This document shows, in pieces, positions 18,695 through 31,740 of a stretch of 64,000 nucleotides of DNA. The notes under the pieces were generated by a model. The model was not told the origin of the DNA and did no database searches. It saw only the letters and a program-made list of their open reading frames with translations. A program made the position numbers and the translations under genes. The DNA is from Mycolicibacterium mucogenicum DSM 44124 (GTDB lineage Bacteria > Actinomycetota > Actinomycetes > Mycobacteriales > Mycobacteriaceae), in NCBI RefSeq assembly GCF_005670685.2, contig NZ_CP062008.1, forward strand, positions 3,410,001 through 3,474,000, written 5' to 3'. Numbering within the stretch: position 1 is the stretch's first letter; the number at the start of each line of letters is the position of its first letter.

Positions 18695-19729
18695 ATGCGA
18701 TACCGCACTCTCGGCCGAACCGGCATCAAGGTCAGTCCATACGGACTCGGAACACTGCTGCTGGGCGCAAAAATCGGCAACCCGGACCACAACGACTCGA
18801 TCCGCCTGATCCACCGGGCGCTCGACGCGGGTATCAATCTGATCGACACCGCCGACGCATATTCGATACCACCGGCCGGGGCCTCCGAGATCGTTGTCGG
18901 CAAGGCGCTCAAGGGGCGGCGCGACAAAGTCGTACTCGCAACCAAATTCGGTCGGCCCATGAGCGGCGATCCCAATCAGCGCGGCACCTCACGGCGCTGG
19001 ATCATGACCGCCGTCGATGACTCCTTGCGACGCCTCCAGACCGACTACATCGACCTTTACCAAATCCACCGACTCGACCCCGAGACCGATATGGCAGAGA
19101 CCTTGTCCGCGCTCTCGGACCTGATCCGCAGCGGGAAGGTGCGCGCCATCGGCTCGTCCAATACCCCCGGCACCGACATCGTCGAGGCCCAATGGGTTGC
19201 GGACCGGCGTGGGCTAGAACGTTTCCACACTGAACAGCCGCCGTACTCGATGCTCAATCGCGGCATCGAGGCCGAGATACTGCCCGTCACACAGCGTTAC
19301 GGCATGGGTGTGCTGGTGTGGGGTCCCCTGGGCCAGGGCATGCTCACCGGCCGCGTGCGCAGAGGCGCCCACACCGACCTCGTCCGGGCGGGTCTGTTGA
19401 AAGTCTTCGCCGATGAACGCCGCGTCGACACCGTCGAGCAATTGATCACCCTGGCAGACGAGGCGGCCCTGTCCATTACCCACCTGGCGATGGCGTTCGC
19501 CATCGCACATCCAGGGGTGACAAGTGCGCTGCTCGGACCGCGGACCGCCGAACAACTCGATGATCTACTGGCCGGCGTCGACATCACACTCGGCGACGAA
19601 ATCCTTGACCGCATCGACGATATCGTCCGGCCAGGTACCGATATCGGTACCCTCGATCAGGCCTACACCCCACCCGCCATCGAGAAGACCAACCTTCGTC
19701 GGCTGCCGGTCGGCGAGCGCGCCGCATGA
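18695..19729 (+). CDS. Aldo/keto reductase
   Basis: A 344-residue NADP-dependent reductase of the aldo/keto reductase superfamily. It starts MRYRTLGRTGIKVSPYGLG; LIDTADAYSIPPAGASE contains the catalytic Asp and Tyr, KVVLATKFG the Lys, and DLYQIHRLD the His. It should reduce aldehydes or ketones. It overlaps the following LLM gene by four bases (ATGA), so the two are coupled and probably controlled by the divergent TetR protein. Confidence 0.9.
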   Translation: MRYRTLGRTGIKVSPYGLGTLLLGAKIGNPDHNDSIRLIHRALDAGINLIDTADAYSIPPAGASEIVVGKALKGRRDKVVLATKFGRPMSGDPNQRGTSRRWIMTAVDDSLRRLQTDYIDLYQIHRLDPETDMAETLSALSDLIRSGKVRAIGSSNTPGTDIVEAQWVADRRGLERFHTEQPPYSMLNRGIEAEILPVTQRYGMGVLVWGPLGQGMLTGRVRRGAHTDLVRAGLLKVFADERRVDTVEQLITLADEAALSITHLAMAFAIAHPGVTSALLGPRTAEQLDDLLAGVDITLGDEILDRIDDIVRPGTDIGTLDQAYTPPAIEKTNLRRLPVGERAA

Positions 19730-20592
19730 CGAATACACGGTTCGGCATCATGACGGCCCCGTCGCAAGTGAGCTACGACGACATCCTCGGGGTCTGGCAG
19801 GAAGCCGACGCCATAGGCGAGATCGAACACGCGTGGCTCTATGACCACCTGATGCCGATATTCGGCGATCCGTCCGGTCCGACATTCGAAGGCTGGACAC
19901 TGTTGTCGGCGCTGGCTGCCCAGACCCGTCGGCTGCGCCTAGGACTCTTGGTAACCAGCAACAGATTTCGGCCGCCGGCGATGCTGGCCAAGATAGCCGC
20001 CACCGTCGACATCGTCTCGGCCGGGCGCCTGGATTTCGGGATCGGCGCGGGCTCGCGGCCCGGATTGCCAATGGCCAGGCGCGAATACGAAGCACACGGT
20101 CTGCCCTATGACGACTTTGCCGATTCAGTGAACGGTCTCAACGAGGCCCTCACCGTCATCCGCCGGCTGTGGACCGAGTTCGAGCCGTTCGACTTCTCCG
20201 GCACCCACGTCCGGCTCACCGGTGCCGTCGGCAACCCCAAGCCAATCCAGCAACCGCACCCACCGATACTGATCGGCGGCCGCTCGGCCAGGTTGTTGCG
20301 CGTCGCCGCAGAACACGCCCAATTGTGGAACGTGCCCGGAGCCGACCTCGATGACGCGATCGCCCGCAACGACCTGCTGAATCGTTATTGCACCGAAATC
20401 GGCCGTGAGCCAAGCACTCTGGTCCGGTCGATTTATCTACCGGTGTCCTATGAACACCCCGGGGCCACCCGGGACGCCGTCGGCCGCGCCATCGACGCCG
20501 GCTTCGAGCACCTCGTCCTCGGACTGTCTTCGCCCTACCCCAGCGGAGTCGCCGAATGGGTTGCAGAACAATTCATCTCGCCACTGCGATAG
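19726..20592 (+). CDS. LLM-class flavin/F420-dependent oxidoreductase
   Basis: A 288-residue luciferase-like monooxygenase-fold protein. AWLYDHLMPIFGDPSGPTFEG, RLRLGLLVTSNRFRPPAMLAK and DFGIGAGSRP are typical of the mycobacterial F420-dependent subgroup. It probably acts with the coupled aldo/keto reductase on a shared substrate. FMN or F420 as cofactor cannot be decided from the sequence alone; F420 is more common in this subgroup. Confidence 0.87.
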   Translation: MTNTRFGIMTAPSQVSYDDILGVWQEADAIGEIEHAWLYDHLMPIFGDPSGPTFEGWTLLSALAAQTRRLRLGLLVTSNRFRPPAMLAKIAATVDIVSAGRLDFGIGAGSRPGLPMARREYEAHGLPYDDFADSVNGLNEALTVIRRLWTEFEPFDFSGTHVRLTGAVGNPKPIQQPHPPILIGGRSARLLRVAAEHAQLWNVPGADLDDAIARNDLLNRYCTEIGREPSTLVRSIYLPVSYEHPGATRDAVGRAIDAGFEHLVLGLSSPYPSGVAEWVAEQFISPLR

Positions 20593-20596
20593 CACG

Positions 20597-21337
20597 TCAG
20601 GACTGGGCGCGGGAGCTCTCGTACAGGCAGATCGACGCGGCGGCTGCCACGTTGAGGCTCTCGGCGCTCCCCCGCATCGGGATGTGCACGCGCTGCGAGG
20701 CCAGCGCCATGACCTCGGGCGGCAGGCCGTGCGCCTCGGGTCCGAACAGCCACGCGGTGCGCGCCGACAGATCGGTGGCGCGGATGTCGACGGAGGCGTC
20801 CAGCGCGGTCGCGAGCACCTCGATGCCGCTGTCCCGGATCGCCGAAACCACCGCGGCCGCATCGGGATCCACCACCACCGGCAGTGAGAAGATGCTGCCC
20901 GCCGAGGACCGCAGGCACTTGCCGTTGTAGGGGTCGACGCTGTGGCCGGCGAACACCACGGCGTCAGCGCCCATGGCGTCGGCGATGCGGATCAGGGTGC
21001 CGGCGTTTCCGGGTTCCGACATGCCGACCGGCACCGCCAACAAGCGTGGCTCGGACGCCAGTACGCCCTCCAGCGACACCGAGGGCAGCGTGCACACCGC
21101 GATGAGCCCGACGGGAGTCACGGTCTCCGACAACGCCTTTGCGGCCTTCTCGGTGATCACCGAGACCGGGGCGCCGTCCAGCAGCGCGGCGAAACGTGCC
21201 AGCGCGGCTTCCGTCGCGAAGACCTCAGAAACAAGACCGCGCCGAAGCGCCGCCTCGACGAGGTTGGGTCCCTCGGCGAGGAAGCGCCCGGCGCGTTTGC
21301 GCCCGACGTGGCGCTGCAGCTTGGCCGCAGCGACCAC
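20597..21337 (-). CDS. tsnR: TrmH/SpoU-family RNA 2'-O-methyltransferase
   Basis: At least 246 residues. SpoU motifs are all present: EPGNAGTLIRIADAMGADAV (motif 1), LFGPEAHGLPPEV (motif 2) and IPMRGSAESLNVAAAAS (motif 3), and the protein should form the knotted SAM-binding dimer. The N-terminal substrate-binding segment starts KLQRHVGRKRAGRFLAEGPNL. GTG 21337 is the first ordinary start, but codons just upstream read ALTERSAR, as in related proteins, so translation may begin at a CTG near 21370. It follows rplT in the infC operon. Confidence 0.87.
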   Translation of the reverse strand: MVAAAKLQRHVGRKRAGRFLAEGPNLVEAALRRGLVSEVFATEAALARFAALLDGAPVSVITEKAAKALSETVTPVGLIAVCTLPSVSLEGVLASEPRLLAVPVGMSEPGNAGTLIRIADAMGADAVVFAGHSVDPYNGKCLRSSAGSIFSLPVVVDPDAAAVVSAIRDSGIEVLATALDASVDIRATDLSARTAWLFGPEAHGLPPEVMALASQRVHIPMRGSAESLNVAAAASICLYESSRAQS

Positions 21338-21378
21338 CCGGGCAGATCGCTCGGTGAGCGCTGAGTCTGTAGTCAGAC

Positions 21379-21777
21379 TCAGGCAGCTTCGTCAGAGGAC
21401 GTCGACGGCGCATTCACATCACTGGGCAGAGCGGCCTTGGCCACCTCGACCAGCGCGGTGAACGCGGCGGGATCGCTGATCGCGATCTCCGACAGGTTCT
21501 TGCGGTCGACCTCGACGCCGGCCAGCTTCAGGCCCTGGATGAGGCGGTTGTAGGTGACGCCGTTCTCGCGGGCCGCAGCGTTGATACGCGTGATCCACAG
21601 CTTCCGGAAGTCACCCTTGCGGGCGCGACGGTCGCGGTAGGCGTAGGTCAACGAATGGAGCTGCTGCTCCTTGGCCTTGCGGTAGAGCCGCGAGCGCTGC
21701 CCGCGGTAACCCTTCGAGGCCTTCAGTACTGTGCGCCGCTTCTTCTGAGCGTTCAGTGCGCGCTTCACGCGTGCCAT
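21379..21777 (-). CDS. rplT: 50S ribosomal protein L20
   Basis: A 132-residue L20: [30 protein letters not shown] at the start (in parts), basic helical N-terminus, and the [16 protein letters not shown] segment near the end, with an acidic mycobacterial tail. It helps to assemble the 50S subunit. In Bacillus it also represses its own operon by binding the leader RNA. It lies between rpmI and tsnR. Confidence 0.98.
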   Translation of the reverse strand: MARVKRALNAQKKRRTVLKASKGYRGQRSRLYRKAKEQQLHSLTYAYRDRRARKGDFRKLWITRINAAARENGVTYNRLIQGLKLAGVEVDRKNLSEIAISDPAAFTALVEVAKAALPSDVNAPSTSSDEAA

Positions 21778-21819
21778 GAGATTTCCTATCCTTCGATGTT
21801 CAGAGGGGAGCAGGCGGTA

Positions 21820-22014
21820 CTAGCCGGCCAGCATCTTGGCGACACGCGCGGTGTCGTTGGCAGCAACCACGGCGCGACCGTCGAGACGGCGGGTGCGCTT
21901 GGTGGCCTTGTGCTCCATCAGGTGGCGGCGGTTGGCCTTCTGGCGCACGATCTTGCCGGTTCCGGTCTTGCGGAACCGCTTCGATGCGCCACTGTGGGTC
22001 TTGGCCTTGGGCAT
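21820..22014 (-). CDS. rpmI: 50S ribosomal protein L35
   Basis: A 64-residue L35 starting [20 protein letters not shown] and containing [28 protein letters not shown] ribosome-binding site precedes ATG 22014. It is in the standard infC-rpmI-rplT order, 70 bases after infC. Confidence 0.98.
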   Translation of the reverse strand: MPKAKTHSGASKRFRKTGTGKIVRQKANRRHLMEHKATKRTRRLDGRAVVAANDTARVAKMLAG

Positions 22015-22084
22015 GTGTCCTCAGTTTCTTTCCATGCGGTTGCTCGCGGCGGCTGGAGGCCGCTGCGGGCAATCGCGACTGCTG

Positions 22085-22684
<600 letters not shown>

Positions 22685-22944
22685 GGGGCCTCCCGGGTTG
22701 TTCCATTACTTGTTCAGTAGAGGTCACACCCGGCTCAGCCATCTGTTCGCATGAACAGAAAAGCCCTGCATATAGCAGGGCCCAATGCCGACCGATCACG
22801 GCTCACGCCGCCTGCGCACAACGCAGAACAGGCACAATGTGCCTGTGACCGGACCGCCAAGCCGTGAGGCCGACGGTGGGAGGTGGGACTCCACTTGCTG
22901 TCCTGACGTAAGCCAGGACGGTCGCGCATGACACTCTAGCAGTC
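22685..22944 (-). promoter_or_regulatory. Structured infC-operon leader
   Basis: About 240 bases upstream of infC hold five perfect hairpin stems and no convincing gene. In transcript order they are GTCCTG/CAGGAC (22900-22919), ACAGGCAC/GTGCCTGT (22828-22846), CTGCG/CGCAG (22812-22826), GCCCTGC/GCAGGGC (22763-22781) and CTGTTC/GAACAG (22743-22758). A TAGAGT element near 22934 could be the -10 box. Long structured leaders with attenuators control infC-rpmI-rplT in Bacillus through L20, and a similar job is inferred here. Confidence 0.5.
22757..22781 (-). terminator. Candidate attenuator in the infC leader
   Basis: On the minus strand GCCCTGC-TATAT-GCAGGGC is followed at once by TTTTCTGTTC, an intrinsic-terminator layout before the first gene. 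The run of T overlaps the next hairpin (22743-22758), whose CTGTTC arm also occurs further upstream (22826-22831), so mutually exclusive folds are possible. Confidence 0.5.
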
Positions 22945-23316
22945 ATGACCGACCCGAACCTAACCAGTGACGCCACGACAACAGCTGAGGAAGCCCAGGT
23001 ACGCGAGCTGGCCGAGATTCCCGCCGTCGAGGTGATCACCCGCGCCGCCGTCATGCTCATGAGCGCGGCCGCCGAGAAGCTCGGGCTGGCCGACGCCGAT
23101 CCCGACGAGAGCCCGCACCGCGACCTCGACGAGGCCCGGCGCCTCATCACCGCGCTGGCCGGCCTGGTTCAGGCCTCGGCCGAGTATCTGGGATTGCACG
23201 CCGGCCCGGTCCGGGACGGCCTCAAGAGCCTGCAGCTGGCGTTCCGCGAGGCGAGCGTCGCACCGGACGAGCCCGGGCACGGTCCGGGCGAGAAGTACAC
23301 CGGCCCCGTCTGGTAG
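22945..23316 (+). CDS. DUF1844 family protein
   Basis: A 123-residue acidic, helical protein of the DUF1844 family, recognised by EVITRAAVMLMSAAAEKLGL and a second amphipathic helix near residues 60-85. No enzyme motif is visible. It diverges from the infC leader and precedes lysX by 51 bases on the same strand, a position it holds in many mycobacteria. The function is unknown. Confidence 0.8.
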   Translation: MTDPNLTSDATTTAEEAQVRELAEIPAVEVITRAAVMLMSAAAEKLGLADADPDESPHRDLDEARRLITALAGLVQASAEYLGLHAGPVRDGLKSLQLAFREASVAPDEPGHGPGEKYTGPVW

Positions 23317-23367
23317 CCCAGGGGCCCTGCAGACACTTCCCGGTTTCACCGCATATTGTCCGAACTT

Positions 23368-26700
<3,333 letters not shown>

Positions 26701-26809
26701 ACAACGGCCGAATCTTCGGTTCGGATGTTTGCTGGAACCGCCAGGTGAGGACCATCGGCACCTAGCGCGCACACAGGAGCCTCCCAGGTTCGGGCGGCAC
26801 CCTGGCGTC

Positions 26810-28186
26810 GTGACGATCGGGGCGACGAACGCTGGGCTCTATGGCGAGCAACATGTTTCGTTGACGCACGGCTGGCTACCCTTCACCGTCCAGGCCCTCG
26901 CGGTGGCGGTGCTGATCGTCGCGGTCGGCTGGCGTAACAGCCGGTGGCGCGCCGTGTGGCTGCCCGTCGCCGCCATATCCGGCTTGCTGGTGACGGCCGC
27001 CGCACGCTGGGTCGTGGCATCGCAGGGCTGGTCCGACGATCCCGCGCCGACCCGGCTGTGGATCTGGACCGCGGTGACCGGCGCCGCGGTGGTTCTGCTG
27101 ATCGTCGGCTGGCACGCCACCCGCTGGTGGCGCCGCGGGCTCGCGGTGCTGTCGGTGCCGCTGTGCGTGCTGTCCACGGGGCTGACGCTGAACGCCTGGG
27201 TCGGGTACTTCCCGAATCTCGACACCGCGTGGGAACAGGCCAACTCGGCGCCGCTGCCCAACCAGACGCGACCCGAGACCGTGGTCGCGATGCAGAAGGC
27301 GCGGCGGATACCGAGCAAGGGCAGTGTCGTCGAGGTCCAAACAGGTTCGGCGGCATCGGGATTCACTCACCGTGACGAATACGTGTATCTGCCGCCGGCG
27401 TGGTTCGCCAGCAATCCGCCGCCGCAGCTGCCGATGGTGATGATGATCGGCGGTGAGTTCAACACCCCCGCCGACTGGCTGCGGGCCGGTAACGCGATCA
27501 CGACGGTCGACGACTTCGCCGCCGCGCATCATGGCAACGCCCCGGTGCTGGTGTTCGTCGACCCCGGCGGTTCGTTCAACAACGACACCGAGTGCGTCAA
27601 CGGGCCCCGCGGCAACTCCGCCGACCACCTGATCAAGGACGTGCTGCCGTTCATGACCGCCAATTACGGCGTGAGTACCGACCGGCGGCACCGCGGCATC
27701 GTCGGCTGGTCCATGGGTGGCACCTGCGCGGTGGACCTGACGGTGATGCATCCGGATCTGTTCAGCGCCTTCCAGGACATCGCCGGGGACATCGCGCCGA
27801 ATGCCGGTGACCGGCCACAGACCGTTCAGCGACTGTTCGGTGGCAGCACCGCCAAATACGCCGACTGGGACCCGATGACGGTGATGTCCCGTCGCACTTA
27901 CGACGACATCGCGGCCTGGTACGACATCAACGGACCCGAGCTCTCCCGCAGCCCGCTGCCCGCGCAAACGATTGCGGCACATACGCTCTGCGGCGTCGGC
28001 AGCACCCGTGGCATCCGGTGCGCCGTCGTGGAACGGCCGGGCAAGCACGACTGGCCGTTCGCCGCGCAGGCATTCAGCGCGGCGTTGCCGTGGCTGGCCG
28101 GCCAACTCGGAACACCGGGTGTGCCGCCGCTGCCGTTGCCTGCTGCGACGGCACCGGCCATGCCGGTCGAAGCCGCGCGCCGGTGA
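26810..28186 (+). CDS. Membrane-anchored esterase-like protein (Rv1639c-like)
   Basis: About 458 residues from GTG 26810. Four hydrophobic segments fill the first ~150 residues, with short Arg-rich loops. The rest is an extracytoplasmic alpha/beta-hydrolase domain of the esterase D/antigen-85 superfamily: GWSMGGTCAVDL carries the nucleophile Ser and GKHDWPFAAQAF the likely His. This architecture suits a cell-envelope acyl ester hydrolase or transferase. M. tuberculosis has a gene of this kind next to lysX. It ends one base before the convergent four-gene CHAT operon. Confidence 0.8.
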   Translation: MTIGATNAGLYGEQHVSLTHGWLPFTVQALAVAVLIVAVGWRNSRWRAVWLPVAAISGLLVTAAARWVVASQGWSDDPAPTRLWIWTAVTGAAVVLLIVGWHATRWWRRGLAVLSVPLCVLSTGLTLNAWVGYFPNLDTAWEQANSAPLPNQTRPETVVAMQKARRIPSKGSVVEVQTGSAASGFTHRDEYVYLPPAWFASNPPPQLPMVMMIGGEFNTPADWLRAGNAITTVDDFAAAHHGNAPVLVFVDPGGSFNNDTECVNGPRGNSADHLIKDVLPFMTANYGVSTDRRHRGIVGWSMGGTCAVDLTVMHPDLFSAFQDIAGDIAPNAGDRPQTVQRLFGGSTAKYADWDPMTVMSRRTYDDIAAWYDINGPELSRSPLPAQTIAAHTLCGVGSTRGIRCAVVERPGKHDWPFAAQAFSAALPWLAGQLGTPGVPPLPLPAATAPAMPVEAARR

Positions 28187-28187
28187 C

Positions 28188-29258
28188 CTAGTAGTCGGCT
28201 TCGGCGGCCAGGATCTCGGCGAGGAACGCATCGGGGCCGGGCGCCGCGAGCCGGGCCCGCACGTAGCGCCGGACCCGGTCCCGGACCGCTTCCGTCTCGC
28301 CGGCCCCGGCGCCCACCGTCACGGTGGTGTCGGTCCAATCATGGCCCCACGCTTGGTTTTCCGTGGCCGGCAGCGGCAGGGTGGCGTTTCCGTCGATGTC
28401 GAGCGTGCCGCCGCTGGTGATCGAACCCGAGTCCAGCCGCACCGGGATACCGTCCGCCGGACCGATGGTGGCCACCCGGATGTCGGCGACGACCGCTCCG
28501 TCACGGGCCCGCACAGACCAGTCGATGGTGTGCTCGGCCGCGTCGAACGTCCGCGGTGGCACGGCGGTCCACGAGACCGATGCGACGCCGTTCGCGATGG
28601 CACCGTCGCCGCCGGCACCGGGTTGCCCGGCGGCGAGCGCATAGTCGTCCTGCCGCGGCGGTCCCTGCGCCGCAAGGACTTCCGACCAGTCCCCCAGCCC
28701 GGCTTGTTCGGCGATGTCGACGCAACTGCGGATCAGGTCGACAATCCTGGGGTCTCCGGAGGCCGTTGTGCTCGCCAAGGCCTGACGATGCGGTGCCAGC
28801 AGCCCGGCGATGTCCGAATCCAGGGTGTCCTCGGTGAAGTAGTCCTGCAGCGCCGCCGTCGACAGTGCCACCTCGGCGTCCAGCACGACGGCGTCCAGCG
28901 GGTTGATGCCGTCGCGGGCGCTGGCGGGCCACCATCGCCGTAGCCAGTGTCCGACGGCCAGACGGCGAAGCGCGGCAAGGGGTTCGGGCCGCGGCAGGAC
29001 GTCGGCGAGGCCGAGATCGGCGCCGGTTTCCACGGCGGCTTCGGCGGCGGCGACCACCGCGACGTGGCCGAACTCGCCGACCAGCCGCCACAACCAGTCG
29101 GCCGCAGCCAGATCCGTGAACGTGATCCGGACCGCCTGCGCTGGGTCCTGGATCGTCCACGCCAGGACTGCGCCGCTCACCTCGAGCACCGCCACCTCCG
29201 GCGGTGCCGCGACCTCGGATCCCAAGGCCCACAATCCGGAATCGACAGTGAGTTTCAT
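28188..29258 (-). CDS. Unknown protein, fourth gene of the CHAT operon
   Basis: A 356-residue protein that I cannot assign. The first ~60 residues alternate in a beta-like pattern, the middle (60-190) is Ala-rich helical, and the last ~150 look like a beta sandwich (DGAVVADIRVATIGPADGIP, then alternating strands). There is no signal peptide, membrane helix or catalytic motif. It overlaps the preceding gene by four bases (ATGA), so it is co-translated with the CHAT protease and TPR genes. It may be a substrate, inhibitor or effector of the protease; this is inference. Confidence 0.7.
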   Translation of the reverse strand: MKLTVDSGLWALGSEVAAPPEVAVLEVSGAVLAWTIQDPAQAVRITFTDLAAADWLWRLVGEFGHVAVVAAAEAAVETGADLGLADVLPRPEPLAALRRLAVGHWLRRWWPASARDGINPLDAVVLDAEVALSTAALQDYFTEDTLDSDIAGLLAPHRQALASTTASGDPRIVDLIRSCVDIAEQAGLGDWSEVLAAQGPPRQDDYALAAGQPGAGGDGAIANGVASVSWTAVPPRTFDAAEHTIDWSVRARDGAVVADIRVATIGPADGIPVRLDSGSITSGGTLDIDGNATLPLPATENQAWGHDWTDTTVTVGAGAGETEAVRDRVRRYVRARLAAPGPDAFLAEILAAEADY

Positions 29259-30547
29259 CCTGCCGCCTCCAATTCCAGCATCGCCTTGATGCGCTGGCGA
29301 TGATCAAGGCTCACCGATCGGGCGACCCCGTCCAGCAGGCCGCGCACCTCGCCGGCGTCGTCGCAGGATTCCTGCCAGACGTCGCGTCCGTGCAGCCGTG
29401 CCCACAGCCGCGAGACATAGGGGCGGACGAACGTCGCGAGGTCGTCGACGACTTGCTGCTGCCGTGGGTGGACCGGGCCACCGTCGGTCAGATACCGGCG
29501 GGCGTGCAGCACGTACGCCTCTTTGCGGAGCCGCGCCTGAATCTGGCCCGAAAGGTGGTAGCGCGTGCGGTGATTCACCTCGAGCGGCGCCAGGTCCACC
29601 CCCACCTCGATGCCGGCGACCAGCGTGGCCTGGTTGTCCTCGGCGAGGAGACCCCACGGTGCGGCCGCGCGGTCGGCCTCTTCGGCGCACAGGGTCGGCA
29701 GGTCGGGCAGTTCGTCGCGGTCGAGGGCACGGCGCAGCGTCGCCCGGACCCGGTCGATGATGCTGCGGTCGAGGGGACGTTCGGCCGCGCGGGAGCCGGC
29801 GACCGCCGGCTTCGATTGCGGTGCGGCGGCGGACAACCCGATCTGGTCGACCGACCACGGCGCGGTGGCCCCGGCGTCACGCATCCGGGCGCCGAAGTTG
29901 TACGGGGTGGTGTCCCCGATCAGTGCGGTCCAGACCCGTTGCCGCGCGGCGTCGGCGTTGTGACCGCCGTCCGGGCCGAGGACCGTCGTCAGCCCCGCGA
30001 GAAACGGCTCGCACGGCGCGTCGCCCACCCTGACGTCGTCCCAACCGGCATCGAGCTGACGCGACAACGTCTCCAGCACAGCGGGATCGGCGAGGTACTC
30101 GTGCAGCCGCTCCACCGCGGTGCGGTCCCGGTCGCCGTGCACGTCACGCAACGCCTCCGCGACGACGCGCGAATCATCCTGTCCCGGTTCGCCTCTGGTC
30201 GCGGCCAGTTCGAAACACACCGGGAAGTAGAGCTCCTGGGCGTTGCCGGTGGTGATCCGGTCGCGCCGGCGCTGCGCCTTCAAGAGCGCGAACCACTGTG
30301 CCGCGGCACGCAACTGAACCGCGTGGTCGACGATCACCTGGCGCATCTCGTCCGCGATATCGGCGGCGACGACGGGCGCCGAGTATTCGGGGTGTGCCCG
30401 CAGCCGGAGCACCAGCGGGTCGATGATGCGCTTCACCGCGCGGCTCAGCGGGCCGCCGTCGGGGCTGCTGAGCAGTTCGAGACCGGGCCCGATCTCGCGC
30501 CACGCCGCGTCGATGACGGCGCGACGTGGCTGTGGCCCAGTAGTCAT
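29255..30547 (-). CDS. Unknown helical protein, third gene of the CHAT operon
   Basis: A 430-residue, mainly alpha-helical protein rich in Arg, Asp and Trp, without signal peptide, membrane segment or known motif. I chose ATG 30547, which overlaps the CHAT stop codon by one base (TGATG); the open frame to 30637 lies inside the CHAT gene. Extended linkers near residues 245-275 (Ala/Pro/Lys-rich) could be protease-sensitive. The tight coupling to a CHAT protease makes it a natural candidate for its target or partner, but nothing in the sequence proves this. Confidence 0.7.
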   Translation of the reverse strand: MTTGPQPRRAVIDAAWREIGPGLELLSSPDGGPLSRAVKRIIDPLVLRLRAHPEYSAPVVAADIADEMRQVIVDHAVQLRAAAQWFALLKAQRRRDRITTGNAQELYFPVCFELAATRGEPGQDDSRVVAEALRDVHGDRDRTAVERLHEYLADPAVLETLSRQLDAGWDDVRVGDAPCEPFLAGLTTVLGPDGGHNADAARQRVWTALIGDTTPYNFGARMRDAGATAPWSVDQIGLSAAAPQSKPAVAGSRAAERPLDRSIIDRVRATLRRALDRDELPDLPTLCAEEADRAAAPWGLLAEDNQATLVAGIEVGVDLAPLEVNHRTRYHLSGQIQARLRKEAYVLHARRYLTDGGPVHPRQQQVVDDLATFVRPYVSRLWARLHGRDVWQESCDDAGEVRGLLDGVARSVSLDHRQRIKAMLELEAAG

Positions 30548-31740
30548 CAGCGCGCTCCATCGACGGTGAAGGTCATCATGGCAGCCCAGTAGACGGGGCT
30601 CAATTCGGCGTTGCCGGTTCGCCAGCGGCGCAGGCACTGTCGCTGCCAGTGATTCACGGCACGAGCCGGTGTCGTCGCCTCGTGTGCGGTGTCGACGGCG
30701 ATGATCGCCTCCGACATCGGGTCGGCAGTGCCGGCGGTGGCCGCTCGGTAGCCGGCGGTTGTCGGGAGCGACCAGAGGGTGGCGGTAACCACCTGTGCGC
30801 CACCGAGAACCATCGCCGCAACCAGGCCGGTGGCCTCGTCGAACCGGTAGTCGGCGCCGGATGCGCAGGCCAGCAACGCGACCCGGGGCGGAACCGCCAA
30901 GTCCATCACCATGATGTCGGCGGCGGTCAGCGGCTCGGGCTCCGCCAGGTGCAAAGCCGCCTGGTCGGCCGAGCCGTCCCGGTCGGGGGCGGCGCTGGCG
31001 TGCCCGACATACACCAGACGTGACGGCTGCTGCGCCAACTGGTCCGCCAGCCAGTGCCGGTCGGCGTCGGCTCTACGGAAGAGCTCCACTGGGGCGCTGA
31101 CCGCCGGGAGCGCGGGGCGCTCGCCGAAGTACCGGGCCAGCACGGTGTCCGGCGCGGGTCGGCCCAGCACCGAACCGAGCGCTGAGTCCGGCCGCTGCCC
31201 GGGCACTTTCGGGTCCAGCAGCAGCAGCGGCGGCCCGTCGACCGGTGGCGATTGCCGGCGCGGCGCGTTCGCGATGTTCGGTGGTACCGCCAGCACGAGG
31301 TCGGCGAGCTCGATCAGGCGCTGGTCATCGGTGCCGCTCGGCTGCGCGAGCAGGCCCCACGGCACCCGGCTCAGGCGGGCGCTCGGCGATACGAACAGCA
31401 CCGGCAGCTCCGGGTCATCGGTGTACTGCCGCAGCAGATCCCATGCTTCGTCAGGGAGCAGGGCGCCGAGCAGCCGGGCGAGCTCCCGTTCGCGTGCCAC
31501 AGCGGCGAACGGACCGGTGGCCAATGACCGGGTCAATGCCTCGGGAAGTTGTTCGCCGTCAAGCGGATCCGGCAATGCCTCCGCCAGTGCCGAGGTGACC
31601 GCGAGAACAACGTCCTCGGCGACGACCCAGGTGACCAGCCGCTCGGGTGCGCCGACGACCCGGAGGCTGACGTACGTCGCGATGCCGATGTCGGCGAAGC
31701 GGAGCACCAACGTCGTTGTGGTGTCCTGAGTTACGGGCAT
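30547..31740 (-). CDS. CHAT-domain caspase-like protease
   Basis: A 397-residue protein ending in a CHAT domain (clan CD, caspase/separase-like). The catalytic His247 lies in LVYVGHASA and Cys292 in VALLACASGAD. LGGAQVVTATLWSLPTT after the Cys is the family's usual next strand and helix. The first ~110 residues form a beta-rich and helical region of unknown role. ATG 31740 (or 31749) overlaps the end of the TPR gene by 10-19 bases. TPR-CHAT pairs are known as regulated proteases, for example Csx29 of type III-E CRISPR and gasdermin-activating systems, but no CRISPR is present here. Confidence 0.85.
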   Translation of the reverse strand: MPVTQDTTTTLVLRFADIGIATYVSLRVVGAPERLVTWVVAEDVVLAVTSALAEALPDPLDGEQLPEALTRSLATGPFAAVARERELARLLGALLPDEAWDLLRQYTDDPELPVLFVSPSARLSRVPWGLLAQPSGTDDQRLIELADLVLAVPPNIANAPRRQSPPVDGPPLLLLDPKVPGQRPDSALGSVLGRPAPDTVLARYFGERPALPAVSAPVELFRRADADRHWLADQLAQQPSRLVYVGHASAAPDRDGSADQAALHLAEPEPLTAADIMVMDLAVPPRVALLACASGADYRFDEATGLVAAMVLGGAQVVTATLWSLPTTAGYRAATAGTADPMSEAIIAVDTAHEATTPARAVNHWQRQCLRRWRTGNAELSPVYWAAMMTFTVDGAR

